DNA of 64,000 nucleotides from Jaapia argillacea MUCL 33604 (lineage: Eukaryota; Basidiomycota; Agaricomycetes; Jaapiales; Jaapiaceae): positions 815,968 to 879,967 of the forward strand of contig KL197719.1 in the NCBI GenBank assembly GCA_000697665.1, given 5' to 3'. The position numbers and the translations under genes are program-made. Below are positions 21,769-32,359 of this stretch, piece by piece (within the stretch, counting starts at the first letter, position 1; every line of letters begins with the position of its first letter). The notes beneath the pieces are model-generated. The model was not told the DNA's origin, ran no database searches, and saw only the letters and a list, made by a program, of their open reading frames with translations.

Positions 21769-22436
21769 ATGGCCCCAAAATTCGTGAGATTGCTCTCCTC
21801 TCGTTGACTACATATGGTCTGACCGTTTCCGCGACGCAGGATCCCACTGAAATCAAGGTTATCACCCTCCGCGTTACCGGAGGTGAAGTTGGTTCTTCAT
21901 CTGCTCTCGCCCCCAAGATTGGTCCCCTTGGTCTGGTACGCTTCCCCACGAGATTGTCCTCGAGCGAACTGTGACATTGAACGCTGCTGTAGTCACCGAA
22001 GAAGGTCGGTGAAGATATCGCGAAAGCAACCGGAAGCTGGAAGGGTTTACGGGTAACCGTCCAACTCACCATCCAAAATCGACAAGCTGCCGTCTCTGTC
22101 GTTCCCTCCGCCTCCTCCCTGGTCATCAAAGCATTGAAGGGTGCGTTTCTATCTGACTCTACCTGTCGAGTTTCGCATTGTAACTCGGGTTGTACAGAGC
22201 CCCCTCGTGATCGTAAGAAGGAGAAGAACATCAAGCACAGCGGAAACATCGCTCTTGATGAAATCTTCGAGATTGCACGGACAATGAAGGCCAAGTCGTT
22301 AGCAAAGGAGTTGTCGGGTACGGTGAAGGAGATCCTCGGGACTGCACAGAGCGTTGGATGCACGATTGACGGTCAACCACCTCACGATGTCATTGATGGG
22401 ATTAACTCGGGTGAGATTGAGGTTCCCGACGAGTAG
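21769..22436 (+). CDS. RPL12: 60S ribosomal protein uL11 (RPL12)
   Basis: Large-subunit stalk-base protein that binds LSU rRNA at the GTPase-associated centre. Exon 1 is only MAPKF, followed by an intron, then [20 protein letters not shown] and [11 protein letters not shown], then [20 protein letters not shown] and [20 protein letters not shown]. The last exon has [60 protein letters not shown] and ends EIEVPDE at TAG 22434-22436. Three introns of 56-57 nt interrupt the gene; I inspected them and found no snoRNA boxes. Length is about 165 residues, the family norm. The very short first coding exon is typical of fungal ribosomal protein genes. Confidence 0.97.
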
Positions 22437-22594
22437 AGGATTGCTGTTGTTGTATACTGCATTGCACATCATTCTCACCATATTTGCACCATATCCTTTA
22501 CTGTTTTGTGCACCTCGAGCAAGTACCCCAGCCACGTGCACACGAATCGGGAATTGCGATCACGAACTTGACAACGCTGTCTTCTTCCAACAAG

Positions 22595-22961
22595 ATGTCT
22601 CAGTCTGCTCCACCGTCGAAGCTCGACGAGGCTCAGAAGAAAGATTGCTTGACTTGTCGAATAATTGGATCTGGTGCCCTCGGTGCAGTGGGTATCTACG
22701 CCCTCAATCAATCTCGGGCTCACCAACCAGGTTCGGTCGTTGGCAAACGAATAATGGCTGGCGTGGGCGTTTGTGCGTTTTCCATACAACTCGATCCTCG
22801 GTCCTTACTGAGCTTTGCATGCAGGTTTCCTTGTCGGAAGTGTCATACGGTGGTCGAGCACTGCTCCCAGAAGTCAAGTATGATTTTCCCTCGAGCTGTT
22901 ACGCTGCTTGCTGGTCTGACGATGACGCCCACAGGATACACCTGTCCCTCTATCCGTCTAG
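22595..22961 (+). CDS. Small DMAC1-like (DUF4536) membrane protein
   Basis: Small protein of about 90 residues with a CxxC-type motif and two short hydrophobic segments: MSQSAPPSKLDEAQKKDCLT, then CRIIGSGALGAVGIYALNQS and VVGKRIMAGVGVCFLVGSVI, then RWSSTAPRSQ. The layout (DCLTCR, a helix, a basic linker, a second helix ending in RW) matches what I recall of the DUF4536/DMAC1-like domain, linked in animals to assembly of the distal membrane arm of complex I. Intron 1 uses a GTGCGT donor and a GCAG acceptor. A second intron (GTATGA to CACAG) leads to DTPVPLSV and TAG 22959-22961; if unspliced, the frame would stop at 22881-22883 instead. Mitochondrial inner membrane location is inferred from the family. 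Confidence 0.65.
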
Positions 22962-23079
22962 ACCCTTATGATGACTTTGGTCATGGGATGTTCACAGTCC
23001 ATGTAGTAGGCATGCAAAGTAATTCTGCTCCATAAAGTACATTTTACACCCCTCAGCACCTCTCAACTCGACTTTCAGT

Positions 23080-24242
23080 TCAGGAATGGGTCCAGGTGGG
23101 CTTCCTCTTCTCCGCGAACGCAGACATTCCTGTAAAGCCCGTTTAGCGTGGATGGATATACGAGAAGATGACGACCAACCTTCTTTCTGGTCCTTGGTGG
23201 CGAATAGTCCATGGAAAATCCTCCTTTCGAACCTCAGGCCCTCCGCCAAGCTCAATTCGTAAGCTAATATAAATGCCTCAACATACTTGCACATAAATTT
23301 GAAACGAACAGAAAACCACGTACCAGCATTGACGGTCTCCTTTCCAGCCTGGACGGCAACCTTACCCTTGCTCGCGATCACCTTTGCCATATCGATAGCC
23401 TCCTTAACGACTTGTCCCTCACCCTCGCCAACGATCCTACTGACAACTCCCCACTTCTCGGCCTCGATGGCGCTGAAGTTGCGTCCAGTTAGGACGAGCT
23501 CCATGGTTCGTGACTTTCCGATGGCGTGAGCTAGACGTTGGGTTCCACCTCCTCCTGGGATGACACCGAGGTTGATCTCAGGCTGGCCAAAGACAGCAGT
23601 TGGGGAGGCGAGGATGATGTCGCACATGAGAGCCAGTTCACAACCGCCGCCAAGCTTCCCGGTTAAGACGTGAGTATCAGTAGGCTAGTGGGGGAAGGCA
23701 CGAGTGTATGAACTCACTGCGTAGCCGCTGACTGCAGCGATGATGGGTTTGCGAATGTTGGTCATCAAGGCCCAATTCTCAAGGAATTTGTTCTTGAAGA
23801 CGTCGGAATCTGCATGTTCTCAATCAGCATTGACAGCTTTGAGGCTAGTTGACATTCCATGCTTACATTCCTTGTCCTTCATTTCCTTGATATCCGCACC
23901 CGCTATCGCCCGGAACTCTCATTACTGTTGCATCCTCTTCTCATGGGAATCAAGCTCACCTGCAAACGCTTTCTCTGAACCAGTCAAAACGACAGCACCA
24001 ATCGCATCATCTTGGTCGGCTTCCGCGAGAGCTTCATTCAGCTCAATAAACAATGGCGAGCTGAGTGCATTCAATGCCTTCGGCCTGTTGAGGGTAATCA
24101 AAGCGACCGATGGGTCCGGACGCGAAATGAGGATGTTGGCGTATTCCTTGGTCGACATTAAACGGAGAGTGAGGCCGAGACGGGAGTTTGCGATAGAGGT
24201 TGGTGTGCGAGAGACCAAGCTACGAGCAAGAAGTATAGACAT
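23080..24242 (-). CDS. Mitochondrial enoyl-CoA hydratase (ECHS1-like)
   Basis: Crotonase-fold enzyme hydrating 2-trans-enoyl-CoA to 3-hydroxyacyl-CoA in beta-oxidation or branched-chain amino acid breakdown. The start at ATG 24242 gives MSILLARSLVSRTPTSIANS and RLGLTLRLMSTKEYANILIS, a basic, Ser-rich mitochondrial presequence. Core: VALITLNRPKALNALSSPLF, GAVVLTGSEKAFAGGADIKE, FLENWALMTNIRKPIIAAVS and GYALGGGCELALMCDIILAS. The catalytic glutamates are in the FGQPEINLGVIPGGGGTQRL segment, and TGRNFSAIEAEKWGVVSRIV and RIFHGLFATKDQKEGMSAFA close the domain. The C-terminus is KRKPTWTHS, stop TGA 23082-23080. The last intron (GTTGGTC to TTTACAG) joins DQKEG to MSAF. About 290 residues, the usual size. 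It converges on the DMAC1-like gene, 118 bp away. Confidence 0.94.
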
Positions 24243-24921
24243 AGTTTTGGAGCACACCGTCCAGCGCTAGAAGGTAATTCTGGCTGAGGGGAGTTGCTTT
24301 ATGGGGACGGGTAACGGCGAGCCGGTGGCCACGTGGCGGGCTTTACTTGCCGGATTTCCGTTAGGTGGGGAAACGCGGGGAACCGACCATTGCCGGACCT
24401 CCACCAAGGACATCCTCATTTCAATCTGGGTGCTTGACATTACGACTTCAAGGTTCAATATGAGCTCGTACTATTGGTATCAGACTAACTAGAATCATCA
24501 TGCAAAGGGTCTGTCAGGTTGATGCAGGGTGGCTGGAAGATCGTTACTCCATCGTCTCGAAGACGCGGCTGTACTACTTGACCAACGAAACAAGGTGCTT
24601 GGAATCCTATTCAGTTGGCTACTATTTTTTGTAGCCTAAGGCAGATATAAATTGATGCTGCCCTGCCTGTATTTCATTCTTTTATTCTACTACGAGCCCA
24701 CCAAGACACTTCACATGAATTTTGAACGACGACACCTTCCTAGTTGGGATTTGCTTCCTTTTCCAGTCGTCATCTTCAGTGCCCTCCTGCCTCGTCATCT
24801 CTTGCAATGACGTCGCCGTGTTTACCCCGCCATACCTGCCCTTTTTGCGGGTATAAAGAGACAAAATGCATCGCATTGCAACTCTTTCACTCAACCTCCA
24901 CATTCATATACCTCAATCGCC
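24243..24921. other. Divergent intergenic region with WW-like fragment and TATA box
   Basis: About 680 bp between the divergent starts of the enoyl-CoA hydratase and the mitochondrial coiled-coil protein. At 24499-24594 the plus strand encodes MQRVCQVDAGWLEDRY followed by TRLYYLTNETR, which resembles half of a WW domain (GW...YYLNTxT), but no second conserved Trp follows and the frame soon closes. TATAAA at 24852-24857, 65 bp before the downstream ATG at 24922, is a good TATA-box candidate for that gene. Confidence 0.35.
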
Positions 24922-26358
24922 ATGATGTTAGCACGGACACGAGCAGTAGCCTGCCGCCGCGTTGCCACCCGTCGAATTGGCCAGCGATTCCAATCGACTG
25001 ACGCGTCATTCCAGAGTTCCACCGCCTCTCATGTCGCTGCAGGTATGGCAGGAGGCGTTGTTGTCCTTACAGGAGGTACGTCGCGTCATCAATGGTTCCT
25101 ATGGACGCCCAGTTGACGGTTAAACCAGGATATGTATGGTACCGCTCTTCAGGGCTGAATCGCCTGGCAGAAGCGGCCAAGACGACCCAGACCTATCTCG
25201 ATCAAGCTCAGCAGGTGGTCGTCGAGAAAGCAAAGAACCCCAGCGAAGCGCTCTCATATCTGCGGAATGTTTCCAAGTCGTATCTTGGCCTCGTACCTGG
25301 TTTAGCACCATACATCGACTCCACTTTTGATTCGTTTGACGAGCTTGCGGAGAAGCATGGTGATGAAGTCAACGCCATTGCGAGACGAGGGTATGATGAG
25401 ATCCAGGCAATTGTGAAGGAGAGGGGAAAGAAGGCTGATTTGGAGACCGCGACGAAAGTCATGGGGGTAATCCAGAGACAGTCGAGGGAGTTGCAAGAGT
25501 TGGCGAAGAAGGCAGGCCAGGATGTATTTGAGCCCATTCTGGAGAAACACCCAGAAATCAAGGAGAAGTTGGGTGGGGGATATCAACAGTTGAGGGACCT
25601 GGCAGAGAAACAGGGACCTGAGGCTCAGCGCATATATGACGATACAAAAAAGCAGGTATGTGATCGAAAGCCGGTCCTCCTTTCAGTTCGCGTGCCTGAC
25701 TCGCTTCATTCAGGTGATGGAGATCTTCTCGAAAGGCTTCAGCCAGGACGCCGTTTCGCAGGCATCGAGCCTTATTCAGTCGAAAACCTCGGAAGTTCGA
25801 AAGTTGGGCGAGTCTTCCGCTCAAGATGCGTGGAAGAAGGCGATGGATCAAGCACGACCTTACCTCGAGAAGTTACCCGAGGTACGGCAACAACTTGAAG
25901 ACAATTCTGGTAAACTAGTCTCGGCTGCCGTCGCTTTCTCGGGGGGATCGAGCACACAAGAGATCTTTGAGAAGGTCAAGAGCGTGGCGGAGGCGAAAGG
26001 TGGGGTGCAGAAGGAGAAGGTTGATGAGTTGAAGAAGTTCATCATGTCGAAAGTAGATGAGGCTGAGGAGAGGGGGAGTGCTGGTATGGAGAAGGGCTGG
26101 CAAGCTTTGGAGACGTTTATCAAGACCGTCCCTGGCGGCAATGAGGTAAGTTTGATGCTTGTCGAAACATACTATGGTTTCTGAAGGGTCTTAACACAGA
26201 TGCTGGAGAAAACTCCGGACGTTCAGGTGTTGATCAAACTTTCCCAAGAGCGCGGAGAGGAGGCGAAGCAGCTTGCGCAGGAGACCTACCGAGATCTCCT
26301 GAAGGTCCTGGAAGACAAAGCACAGAAGGCGAAGCGACTTGCGGAAAGTACAAAATAG
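24922..26358 (+). CDS. Mitochondrial coiled-coil protein, conserved in basidiomycetes, function unknown
   Basis: The N-terminus MMLARTRAVACRRVATRRIG, with QRFQST, is an Arg-rich mitochondrial presequence. One hydrophobic segment, SHVAAGMAGGVVVLTGGYVW, follows and probably spans the inner membrane. The rest, about 350 residues, is predicted helical and rich in Glu, Lys, Gln and Ala, with heptad-like stretches such as AEAAKTTQTYLDQAQQVVVE and KVMGVIQRQSRELQELAKKA. LVPGLAPYIDSTFDSFDELA is a short non-coiled break. The C-terminus is QKAKRLAESTK, stop TAG 26356-26358. Three or four introns cut the gene, for example the one joining YDDTKKQ to VMEIFSKGFS. Topology resembles membrane-anchored mitochondrial scaffold proteins (MICOS-like), but I find no diagnostic motif and make no functional claim. 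Confidence 0.7.
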
Positions 26359-26642
26359 AGAGGAAGTCTCCATGGTCGGGTGACACGACGATTTTTCGGA
26401 TTGGTCTAGCAAGATTCATTTCCTGTTATATCATAGGTGTGGCTTGGCTCAAGGCGACGAATGCATGAATATCGATGGAGTTGCAGATAGGCGCACAGAT
26501 ACTCTTAATAAGACTGATCTGCGCAACTCAAATGTTCGACAACGAGGGCTGCGCGTGGGCCCCGGGACCTGTGATACTCCAAGGATAAAGGTCGTTGGAA
26601 GAACTGCACTTAGTTCCATCGCCCTTTCTCCTTCAAGTTATC

Positions 26643-28305
26643 ATGCAACAGCAAGGAGAAGACGAGTGGTCTCCTGCTCTCGACTCTGTCACGTCCAGGT
26701 TTCAAGTGCAACTATTAGGCTATGGAAGCTCGACATATTACAGCCCTTTCTGTGGGCTGGGATGGCGGTTTTCATACGCTGAGATCGGCAGCTCCAGCGT
26801 TCGCAAGGCGGTGGCCACAGTGCGACTCGGAACAGATATGTCGGCGGTTCCGCCGCAAAGAGGACCCCTCACTGTGAAGACCATTTGGAGCATCAATAAC
26901 ACACCAAAAGCGGAAAGTTGTGATACGTTGGCACCGGGAGGAGGGGTTCGATATGCTCCGACTAACCTATCCCTCCCGGTGTCAAGTGTGGAAGTCTCCA
27001 TCACAGTCTCATTCAAGCCACTGTCGGTTTCAAGTCCCAATCGATTGTCACCCGCACCGTTGACACGCAGTCTGAAGAAATCGGTTGCTGGCGGAACGTT
27101 TAACGATGTCAAGCTCTATGCTTACTCGCGCCGGGAGGGGGAAACGGGACGAGTCCATTCCCCAACTCCTGTTTTCGCAAACAGTGATTTGCTCCGCGAA
27201 AAGTCTTCTTACCTCGAAACCCGTCAGTCCATTGACCTTCCAATCGCAGAACAATAATTGCTCACATAAAGCTTGACAGTACTCTGTGGAGATGGGTTCT
27301 CTGAGGCAGTCACCGTGGACCTTGATGACGAGTTTCCAATCACGGAGCAGCGCTTCGTGGAGAATTATGACTATCCGTCCGACAGTGATTTGGATGATCA
27401 GGAGATGGAGGTAGACTCGCACTTCGCACAGAGCCATAACGGGGTGGGGACGGAGGGGGAGCAAAATGTGCCCTCAGGCGGACAGGCTCTGGCACGAAGG
27501 ACTTCCACGCAGTATGCGAAACATCCTTCTTGATTAGCCCCATCACTAAAATATAGCAGAGAGGTTGAAAACGGGCGGGTTGCGGGCACTCACAAGAGCC
27601 GAAGAGATCGAGGAAGAGTCATCGTAGTGAAAGACACTGCGTTCAAAACGTACGCAAAAATAGCCACGTAGATCATGGATACTGATCAGGAGATGATACT
27701 AGGTTACGAGCGTTCGTCATATACCTGTACACAGGGGAGGTCTCCTTTCATCGTCAGAAGTCCGACTTGCCAGAAGGAGAGGCTGAAGTTGAGGGAAAGA
27801 AAGGAAAGAAGAAAAGGAGAGGGGGGAAAGAAAGCTCACCGACTGAAGAGAAAGCCGACGACGAGATGAGTATATGCTCACCTAAATCTATGTACCGTTT
27901 GTCGGACAAGGTGAAAACCAACTCTTCTCGCATTAGATCTGTATTCACGGAAGAGTCCTAGGTTGGGCTGGACGACCTGAAAGCGCTTTCATTCAAGGCC
28001 ATCAAGGACTCACTCTCGCCAGCTAACGTTGTGAAGGAGGCATTCAGCTTTTTTACTTCACTGTAAGCCCAGTTCGCACAATTGAGCCTGTGAGATTCTC
28101 ACTAGAATTCGATTGAAGGTATCCAGAGTTGCAGGAAGCCGAAATTGACTACCTCTGCGAGCACCGCTACGATGTCGCTGTTGCAAAAGCGATCCCGGGC
28201 GTTATGAAGAAAGCGGCGATGGGAGAACTAGAGCATTCCGCGGAAGTCCTGGCTTTGCTATTCACTCGACTCGCAGCAATCGGCGCGCCCCCTGTAGAAT
28301 CATGA
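26643..28305 (+). CDS. BTB/POZ domain protein, paralog B
   Basis: Second BTB paralog and first of a three-gene tandem array. The start ATG 26643 gives MQQQGEDEWSPALDSVTSRF, then the family mark FCGLGWRFSYAE. The BTB first half reads GGTFNDVKLYAYSRRE, VHSPTPVFANSDLLREKSSY and LETR. An acidic linker follows (FVENYDYPSDSDLDDQEMEV), then VIVVKDTAFKT, YLYTGEVSFHRQKS with a Lys-rich insert (KGKKGKKKRRGGKESS in outline), CSPKSMYRLSDK, and VGLDDLKALSFKAIKDSLSP. The C-terminal helical region, YPELQEAEIDYLCEHRYDVA, runs to IGAPPVES and TGA 28303-28305. Most similar to paralog C next door. The Lys-rich insert after the YTGEV strand is specific to this copy. Confidence 0.82.
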
Positions 28306-28786
28306 TAGACATAGGGAGGCTACCGACAACAAGTCAGTGATATCACCCACTATGCAATGGTTCGAGGTGTCGAAGGCATTCGTACTTAACGATTGCTGGG
28401 TTTCTTTGCTGAAGTCCTTCGTAAAAGTTGTATGTAAGCAAGAGTAGAGGCCTTTCTGGTCTGAGGACGCGAACATACTTATGGATAAGTAGATTAGGAG
28501 TGGAAAGCGGTGACTCGCGACCCCGACGAAACCGCCATTCACTGGCGAGGATTGGTTCGCGATCTCGTTTGGGCGTCAAAGGGTAGCGGCACAGAATGAG
28601 AGTTTTGGGAAGACATCGATAAGAGACAGATCCGAGTCAGCACCATGATATGCATTGAATAGATTAATTAGGATCTCACCACGCCAAATACACGCCCCTA
28701 GTCTTCATATTTCAAAGATAAAGGATTCATACCTGAGATCGAGGGTTGCAAATTACCCCAGCTCCCACCCGACAGTTCCCTGCACC
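28306..28786. other. Gap between tandem BTB genes B and C
   Basis: About 480 bp that should hold the 3' end of paralog B and the promoter of paralog C. Short frames on both strands do not resemble BTB or other proteins. I see no leftover BTB fragment that would mark an extra, decayed copy. Confidence 0.4.
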
Positions 28787-30381
28787 ATGGACAAATTGGG
28801 AGAGGACGAATGGGCCGTGGATGCAGTTACTTCGAAGTTCCAAGTCACAATAGGTCGGCGGCCTGGTTTTGTTTATTCAACCTGGGGTGGACTGGGTTGG
28901 CGCTTTACATTCTACGACCCTGGCGACCCCAGGATATTCACACTCCTGGACACACCTGAGCTGTTCATTGAGTTGGGATTAACTTATGTGGACAGAGGAC
29001 CACTCAATACTTCGGTCACTTGGTGTGTCTTTGGCAGGCAGATAGGGGTTACCTCGAGAGTGATCCCATCAGGGACGACTGGGAAACAGTCAATAGGGGG
29101 GTCGGGATTTTCGGCGGGATGGGAAGCACCAGTGGATGCGGTGCTCTCTCTGAAAGTTTCCTTCAAGCCATTATTATTTAGGGTTACAGACCCGCCGCAA
29201 CCAGCGCCACCACCATTTCCTGCACGACTTCTGGGAACCCTGGAAGATGCAGTGACGACTGGGTCGTTCAACGATACCAAGCTCTACTCGTATTCGTGCC
29301 GAGACAACGACGGTCGGGTCCACTCTCCTCAAGCTCTGTTCGTTAATAGCCAATTGCTCAGAGAGAAGTCCTCGTACCTCGACACCCGTCAGTATGGTTT
29401 TATGTGGGTCGACTATAGCACCGATTGCCTTCTGCTAGTGTTGTTCGGAAACGGGTTTTCTGAAGCAAACGACGAGGATCTAGACGGAGGCTTTCCCCAG
29501 ACGGGGAAGAAAGTCATCGACGATTACGATTATGGATCAGACAGCGACTTGGAGGAGATGGAAATGGATGTAGACGTCCAATCATCGCTGAGAAGCGGCG
29601 ACGATGGAGCTGGTTCGGGTGCAGCTTCAAGGTGGGGTTTATTTGAGATGCATATATCTGTGGGGAGTCGAAGTAAGTGATCTATATTGACTTGGCAGAG
29701 ATGCAAGCGTATCGCAGAACCAGAATGGGGGTCGAGGGACCACTGTTGGCAGGCGAGGAAGAGTCATTGTTGTGAAGGATACAGCATATACCACGTGAGT
29801 CGCTGTGTTCGAAGGAAATGACCTGGTTGTGACAAAGCAAAACCACAGGTGGAACGCCTTGATCATTTACCTATACACCGGAGAGATATCCTTCACCAGC
29901 CTAAAGTCCCAGACGAGAGTCCAAGCTCAACAACCCGCAGCGAATCGTCCTTCGCGTTCATGCTCACCGAAATCCATGTATCGTTTGGCTGACAAGGTGA
30001 GGCATGTCTCCTATTGAATGGGCGGTCGAGGGTTAAGGAGCTTGACAGGTTGGATTAGACGACCTGAAACGATCGGCTTTCAAGGCGATTAAAGATAACC
30101 TGGCGCCCTCAAATATCGTGCATGAGGTATTTTGCCAGTTTACGTCGTTGTAAGTGGCGAAAAGTGGAACATGAACCCGCTAGACTGACCGTCATGACGA
30201 TGTTAGGTACCCAGATGTGCAGAAATTGACAACTGGCTATTTGTGTGATAACTACCGCAAGCCAGAGGTGGTTCGAGATCTGCCAGTTGCAGTGAGAAGA
30301 GTAGCAGCGGGAGAGCTTGAACATGCGGGAGATGTCATCATGTCACTGATGAACCAGTTGGCCTCTAGAGGACCCGTATAG
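28787..30381 (+). CDS. BTB/POZ domain protein, paralog C
   Basis: Middle member of the tandem array. The start ATG 28787 gives MDKLGEDEWAVDAVTSKFQV, matching the paralog pattern of an acidic residue plus EW soon after Met. TWGGLGWRFTFYDPGDPRIF is the N-terminal domain signature. BTB first half: GSFNDTKLYSYSCRDNDGRV and QALFVNSQLLREKSSYLDTR; linker DDYDYGSDSDLEEMEMDVDV; second half VIVVKDTAYTT, NALIIYLYTGEISFTSLKS, CSPKSMYRLADK and VGLDDLKRSAFKAIKDNLAP. The end helices PDVQKLTTGYLCDNYRKPEV lead to QLASRGPV and TAG 30379-30381. Introns lie at the same places as in B: after LDTR, after the linker, after the VKDTA strand, after RLADK and before the YPDVQ exon. Closest to B; divergence is in the N-terminal domain. 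Confidence 0.83.
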
Positions 30382-30580
30382 ATAACTAGGTATGGATGTA
30401 CGGTTCAATGCAAGGTCGTTGGACTCCGAGTCTCAACTCGCGATGATATGTGGCCGATACACGTGTCAGAATTATGTAATCTCGCCGACGGTGCATTGAC
30501 CGACGGTTCTCGCAAGCACTTGCTGTCGATCCTTCCTTAAAACCTTTCTATCATCTACCTGATCTCGTATCAACTACACA

Positions 30581-32214
30581 ATGGAACCACAAGGAACTGA
30601 AGAATGGTCGACAGCCTCTGCGTTTGTCACCTCGACCTTCCGCGTCCTCCACCGGAACGGCCGACCAGTGGGATGCGAAACCATCGGAGAGAAAATATAC
30701 TCGAGCCCTTGTGGGTTGGGATGGCGGTTCGCGATGGCATTTGACACTTCGGAGCCCGAAGTCGACATCTTTTTCGATGCCGACCAGGCTCGGGAGAAGC
30801 TTACAGGACACTCGGTCAACGTCTCTGTTGAACTCATGTCAGAAGACAATGTCGAAATCGACCGAAGTGGTGTTGAAGACATCTCAATTACTTCTCCTGT
30901 CAGAATCAAATCTTTGAGTCCCGCCGACATCGCCGCGCATCCTCACCTGTCTTTCAAAGTTACCATACCGTTTGTGAAGAGAATATCCATGCCTTCGGAC
31001 GCGCCAGAGCACGTATTGCATCGAACCCTTCTCAACTCCCTTGATGGCAGTGCCTTCGTCGACACTAAATTCGTTGTGTTCACCCGACGATTACCTGATG
31101 GTCGAGTTGTTTCCCCCCGCGCACTATTTGCCCACAGTGTTCTATTGAAGGCAAAGTCGAAATATTTCGATACCCGTGAGTTAAACTCAGGGTTGAGCGA
31201 CATCTTATCTAAAGCTGAGGTTGTAGTTCTCGGCGACAACGGCTTTCTGGAATCTGAAGTGGCCGATCTTGGGGAGGAAGTTCGCGAAGGCATGCTGTTA
31301 GAGGCAGGAGAATACGACTACGAGTCGGACAGTGATATTGACGAGGACAACGGCACTGATGACGGCGACGATGCGCCAGATGGAGTTCCCCGGGCCACCG
31401 GTATGCATGATACCTCGTTTGTAAGGATTTTCAGCGACTTATCACTCTTGCAGCGAGGTGACTGTATGTTTCTGACGAGTGCTTGTGATTCTGACCGAGA
31501 TGCGGCTACAGCGACAACGACAAGACCCCGGAAGCCTCTCTTGTTCAACCTCTCCAAGATTCAACCCATTATCAGGGCCAGAAAGGTCGAGTTGTTGTGA
31601 TCAAGGATGTAGCTTTCAAAACGTATGTGAATCACCAAGTCGCATCCGCGTCGTCTAATCCACGGTCAGGATGAGAGCCCTTCTATTCTATGCTTACACT
31701 GGAGAAATCAAGTTTTTGCCACTTGGCTCAGTAAAACCCACAAGCGGTCTCACTTCTCTCAACGCAGTTCTCGCCCCACAGTACGTCCCGTCTTGTTCAC
31801 CGAAATCTATGTACCGCCTCGCAGACAAGGTATGTCAAGCCTTGCTACACCTTCACTCGCCTCTTCAATTATCACCGTTGACAACCATACTCAGTTGGGC
31901 ATGGAAGATCTTGAGAAGTTAGCTCTGCACGCTATCAGATCCTCTCTGGATGAGCACAATATAGTCCCGGAAATTTTCTCGGGATTCACCTCTCGGTGAG
32001 CAAAACTCAACTATTGAACCGAGTCCACGCCGATATGATTTCCAGATTCAAGAAGGTGAAGGATATGGAGATGGGTATCTTATGTGATCACTTCAACTCC
32101 TCCCTAGTATCTTCTGCGTTGACAGAAATGTCCAAGAATCTGGATCACGAAGGACTCCAGCAGTTTACCCAATTCTTGATATCACTGTATGCTCGTGTAA
32201 GCATCAGGAGGTAG
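30581..32214 (+). CDS. BTB/POZ domain protein, paralog D
   Basis: Third tandem member. The start ATG 30581 gives MEPQGTEEWSTASAFVTSTF. The N-terminal domain includes RNGRPVGCETIGEKIYSSPC and GLGWRFAMAFDTSEPEVDIF, almost the same as in paralog F, 16 kb away. BTB first half: GSAFVDTKFVVFTRRLPDGR and LFAHSVLLKAKSKYFDTR. Linker: EYDYESDSDIDEDNGTDDGD. Second half: VVVIKDVAFKTMRALLFYAY, TGEIKFLPLGS, CSPKSMYRLADK, and LGMEDLEKLALHAIRSSLDE followed by HNIVPEIFSGFTSR. The last exon, VKDMEMGILCDHFNSSLVSS, runs to YARVSIRR and TAG 32212-32214. It converges on MED1, with 145 bp between stop codons. Grouping with F rather than with neighbours B and C is visible by eye over the whole N-terminal half. Confidence 0.83.
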
Positions 32215-32359
32215 ATTCCCCTCTTCCCACATCATCACCGTGGCCGACATGAAAGAACTGTTGGCGTGACTGGTCGTCGCTTTCTGTTTGGGCTGTCGGT
32301 CGCTGTGGTATCGTGGTTTATGTCCCGCTAATGTAAATCGTTCGCTATGCACAATTAGT

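Noticed and set aside
24255-24257. Upstream GTG start for the enoyl-CoA hydratase
   Set aside because: The ATG at 24242 gives a normal mitochondrial presequence; GTG starts are not expected in this fungus.
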